From JADLDB01 sp040755835 (GTDB taxonomy: Bacteria; Myxococcota; Myxococcia; Myxococcales; Myxococcaceae), in assembly GCA_040755835.1 (NCBI GenBank), contig JBFMAB010000072.1, forward strand, positions 9,064 to 73,063: DNA of 64,000 nucleotides, read 5' to 3'. The notes under the pieces are model-generated. The model did no database searches and was not told the origin of the DNA. It was given only the letters and a program-made list of their open reading frames with translations. Each line of letters starts with the position of its first letter. The first letter of the stretch is position 1. A program made the translations under genes and the position numbers. Of the stretch, positions 61,241 to 64,000 are shown in pieces.

Positions 61241-63127
61241 TCAAGTCAGTCGCTCGACGCGCACCGCCGCGGCCTTGAACTCCGCGGTGCCCGAGCGCGG
61301 GTCCGTCGCGTCGATGGTCAGCACGTTCGTCTCCACCTGCTCGGGGAAGTGGAACGTCATGAAGACGAGGCCCGGCTTGAGGCCCGGGTCGACGCGCGCC
61401 GGCGCCACCACCGCGCCGCGGCGGCTCACCACCCGCACCGCGTCTCCGTCCTTCACGCCCAACGCGCCCGCGTCCATCGGCGACAGGTCCACCGTCTCGC
61501 CTCGTCGCCGCGGGCTCTCGAAGCCGCTCGACTGCACGCCGGTGTTGTACGAATCGAGGCGCCGGCCGGTGGTGAGGCGCAGCGGGAACTCCGCGTCCAG
61601 CGCCTCCACCGGCGGCTCGTCGTGCGTCACGTGGAACGGCGCGCGCGGGCCCTCCACCGGATCCTTCCAGAGCCGCCCGTGGAGAAATGACTGGCCGTCG
61701 CTCGTCTCGTCGGGGCACGGCCACTGGATGCCACCCATCGCCTCGAGCCGCGCGTAGCTCATGCCGCCGTGCAGCGGCGAGTGGCGCCGCACCTCGTTCC
61801 ACGCCTGCTCCGGCGTGGGCTCGCCCATGTCGAAGCCGAGCCGCCTCGACAGGGCCGCGATGATGGCGATGTCGTCTCGCGCCTGCCCCGGCGGCTCCAG
61901 CGCCTTCCGCACCCGCTGCACGCGGCGCTCGGAGTTCGTCACCGTGCCTTCCGACTCGCAGAAGCTGACCGTCGCCGGCAGCACGACGTGCGCGAGCTCC
62001 GCCGTCTTCGTGAGGAAGATGTCCTGCACCACGAGGTGGTCGAGGCCGGACAACAGCCGCGTCGTGCGCCGCTGATCGGCCTCCGACTGCACCGGGTTTT
62101 CTCCGATGACGTACAGCGCCTTCATCTCGCCGTGCGCCATGGCCTCGAACATGCCGGTGAGGTGCAGGCCTTTCTTCGGGGGAATCGGCCGGCCCCACTC
62201 GGCCTCCCACTTCGCGCGCACCGCCGCGTCCTCGACGTCCTGGAAGCCGGGCAGCTTGTGCGGCAGCGCGCCCATGTCGCCGCCGCCCTGCACGTTGTTC
62301 TGCCCGCGCAGCGGGTTCAAGCCCGAGCCCCACTTCCCGACGTGGCCCGTCGCCAGCGCGAGGTTGATGAGCGAGAGGACGTTGTCGACGGCGTTGTGGT
62401 GCTCGGTGATGCCGAGCGTCCAGCAGATCATCGCGCGGTCGGCCTTCGCGTAGTCGTGCGCGAGGCGCCGCACCAGCCGCGGGTCGACGCCCGTCACCTT
62501 CGCCACCGACTCCGGAGTGTACGCGCGCACGTGCGCGGCCCACGCGTCGAAGCCGCTCGTCGCCCGGCGGATGAACTCCCGGTTCTCCAGGCCCGCCTCG
62601 AGGATGCTGGCAGCCACCGCGTTCGCCAGCGCGATGTCCGCGCCCACGTTGACCGGCAGCCAGCCAAAGGCCCACTCGGCGGTCGCCGTGCGGCGCGGGT
62701 CGACGACGTACACCTTCGCGCCACGGCGGATCGCCTTGAGCACGTGGTGGAAGAAGATGGGGTGCGTCTCGCGGGCGTTGGAGCCCCACAGGACGATGAG
62801 ATCCGTCTCCTCGACCTCCCGGTAGGACGAGGTGCCGCCGCCTGCTCCGAAGACCGTCGCCAGACCGACGACGCTGGGGGCGTGTCAGGTTCTGTTGCAG
62901 GAGTCGATGTGGTTGGACCCGATGGCCGCCCGCATGAACTTCTGCGCGATGAAGTTCACCTCGTTGGTGGCCTTCGAGCAGCTGAAGCAGCCGATGGCGT
63001 GCGGGCCGTACGATTCGAGGGTGGCGCGGAAGCCGCGCGCGGCGGCGTCGAGCGCCTCGTCCCACGTCGCCGGACGCAGGCGGCCGTTCTCGCGCAGCAG
63101 AGGCTCGGTCAGTCGGGGGAGGGCCAT
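61241..63127 (-). CDS. Selenocysteine-containing formate dehydrogenase, molybdopterin catalytic part
   Basis: 628 residues when the in-frame TGA at 62885-62887 is read as selenocysteine 81. The context SNHIDSCNRT-U-HAPSVVGL is the canonical active site of formate dehydrogenase H type enzymes, with the following His82. The protein continues in the same frame with GAGGGTSSYREVEETDLIVL, VDPRRTATAEWAFGWLPVNV, ENPVQSEADQRRT and a C-terminal molydopterin-dinucleotide binding domain (FPLRLTTGRRLDSYNTGVQS). It starts at MALPRLTEPLLRENGRLRPA, so the 4Fe-4S domain usually before this is missing and is found at the end of the 58457 gene. Oxidises formate to CO2 at Mo or W. The start has no strong ribosome binding site. 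Confidence 0.92.
62855..62873 (-). promoter_or_regulatory. Bacterial SECIS hairpin of formate dehydrogenase
   Basis: On the minus strand CGTCGTCGGTCTGGCGACG folds into a seven-pair stem (one T-G) with loop GGTCT. It starts eleven bases after the UGA, as in E. coli fdhF, whose SelB-binding loop is also GGUCU. Confidence 0.85.
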
Positions 63128-63193
63128 GGCGCGGAAGTGTAGTGCAACGGCACAGGCCCGCGACGCCTGAAGCGCCCGCCGCGACGCACCACG

Positions 63194-64000
63194 TCAGCGG
63201 CGGCGACGACGTTTCTTCTTCTTCTTCTTGGGCGGGCTCTTCAGCTCGGGCTTCGCGCCGCCGGCGTCCTGCAGCGCGCCGCCGTCCGGGACGCCACCGT
63301 CGGACACGCCCGCGTCGCCCACGGGATGACCGGCGTCGGAATCCCCGTCCTCCTCGCCGCCGTCGTCCTCGCCGCCATCGTCGTCTTCGCCCTCGTCACC
63401 GCCGTCCAACTCGTCGGCGGTCGCCACCATCGCGACGCCGCCAGCGTCGGTGTCCGGCGCGGCCGCCTCGCCCGCGTCCACGGGCACCTCCTCGACGTCT
63501 TCGGGGACGTCCTGCGGGGCCTCGGTGGGCGCCGGCGCGAGGCCCAGCCGCACCTTGAGCGCGGCGAGCTTCTGCGGCGCGAAGAGCGCCACCGCGCCGA
63601 AGCCCAGCGCGAGCAGCAGCAACAGCCCGGCGATGAGCGGCCGCGCGCGGTTCGGCGGGCGCTCGGCTTCACCCGTGGGGCCGAGGTGGCCTTCGGAGGC
63701 CGGCGGCGGGGGCTTCTCGCGCCCGGGCCTGGGACGCACGTTGGTGGGCTCGTTGACGACGCCGTGGTCCAGATCCTCTTCGCTGCCGTCCACCGCGGGC
63801 ACGCCGACAGGCGGTGTGCTGATGCGCTCCTGCCCGCGCGCCTTGAGGCGCTCGTACTCCGTCGTGTTGCGCGGGCGCGGCGCGGAGGCGCGCGGGTGGG
63901 TGTCCAGGTTCTCCACGCCCGTCACGCGCGGGTTCGTGTCCTGCGCGGCGATGGGCAGGCGGGCGCGCGGGCGGGTCGGCTCGGGCTCGCCGTCGCCGAG
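63194..64000 (-). CDS. Single-pass membrane protein with acidic and basic tails, cut by window end
   Basis: The frame is open to base 64000, so the N-terminal part lies outside; a GTG at 63925 is probably internal. Visible: a Pro/Arg-rich cytoplasmic stretch, one membrane helix (PLIAGLLLLLALGFGAVALF), then an Asp/Glu/Gly-rich segment and a last run of six Lys and five Arg. The unseen N-terminus could be a protein kinase, as many myxobacterial kinases have this layout, but nothing here shows it. It converges on nothing and lies 66 bases before the fdh operon on the same strand. Confidence 0.6.
   Translation of the reverse strand, partial: LGDGEPEPTRPRARLPIAAQDTNPRVTGVENLDTHPRASAPRPRNTTEYERLKARGQERISTPPVGVPAVDGSEEDLDHGVVNEPTNVRPRPGREKPPPPASEGHLGPTGEAERPPNRARPLIAGLLLLLALGFGAVALFAPQKLAALKVRLGLAPAPTEAPQDVPEDVEEVPVDAGEAAAPDTDAGGVAMVATADELDGGDEGEDDDGGEDDGGEEDGDSDAGHPVGDAGVSDGGVPDGGALQDAGGAKPELKSPPKKKKKKRRRRR

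Noticed and set aside
62885..63127. An 80-residue stand-alone protein and a separate 500-residue protein as a broken formate dehydrogenase
   Set aside because: The intervening TGA is in the exact selenocysteine context with a SECIS hairpin, so one gene is the better reading.

Overview
The window is very GC-rich, codes densely on both strands and shows no rRNA, tRNA, CRISPR array or insertion sequence. The protein styles (FG-GAP propeller, HDOD and PilZ proteins, short lipoproteins, TIG/pre-peptidase proteins, DUF3943) and a complete flagellum suggest a flagellated member of the Myxococcota or a related former deltaproteobacterium. That assignment is inference; no marker gene here settles it.

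Layout. 1-6964: accessory genes, namely a cut FG-GAP protein, a small membrane protein, an HDOD protein and a PilZ coiled-coil protein on the minus strand, a membrane TPR protein and a small exported protein. 6925-49264: one nearly complete flagellar locus. Minus operon A runs fliL-fliM-fliN-fliO-fliP-fliQ-fliR-flhB-flhA-flhF-flhG-fliA, behind a good sigma-54-type promoter. A middle island holds a lipoprotein, motB, a second MinD-like ATPase and fliJ. Minus operon B runs from a sigma-54 activator through a TPR protein, flgB-flgC-fliE-fliF-fliG-fliH-fliI, a MotE-like gene, fliK-flgD-flgE-flbD to motA. Plus operon C starts with a PAS/GAF histidine kinase and continues flgF-flgG-flgA-flgH-flgI-flgJ-flgM-flgN-flgK-flgL, a large protein resembling class I adenylate cyclase, then fliC-fliD-fliS and a FliT-like gene. 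fliC has a sigma-28-type promoter whose -35 box overlaps the stop codon of the gene before it. FliA and FlgM are both encoded here, so the locus carries most of a sigma-54 to sigma-28 hierarchy; rpoN itself is not present.

49265-58432: a 68-bp tandem repeat, a second histidine kinase, an RluA-type pseudouridine synthase with a long N-terminal extension, a 682-base stretch with nested inverted repeats and a doubtful zinc-ribbon reading frame, an exported thioredoxin-like protein, a class V aminotransferase that stops after about 123 residues where it joins a TIG/PPC surface protein, a small membrane protein and a DUF3943 protein.

58457-63127: a three-gene minus operon for an NAD-linked, molybdopterin formate dehydrogenase. 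The catalytic gene has an in-frame UGA at the selenocysteine position, followed at the expected distance by a hairpin with a GGUCU loop. The alpha subunit is split: its N-terminal iron-sulfur half, including the 4Fe-4S domain that normally begins the molybdopterin module, is a separate gene placed last, after a NuoE-NuoF fusion. 63194-64000 is the 3' part of a single-pass membrane protein cut by the window end.
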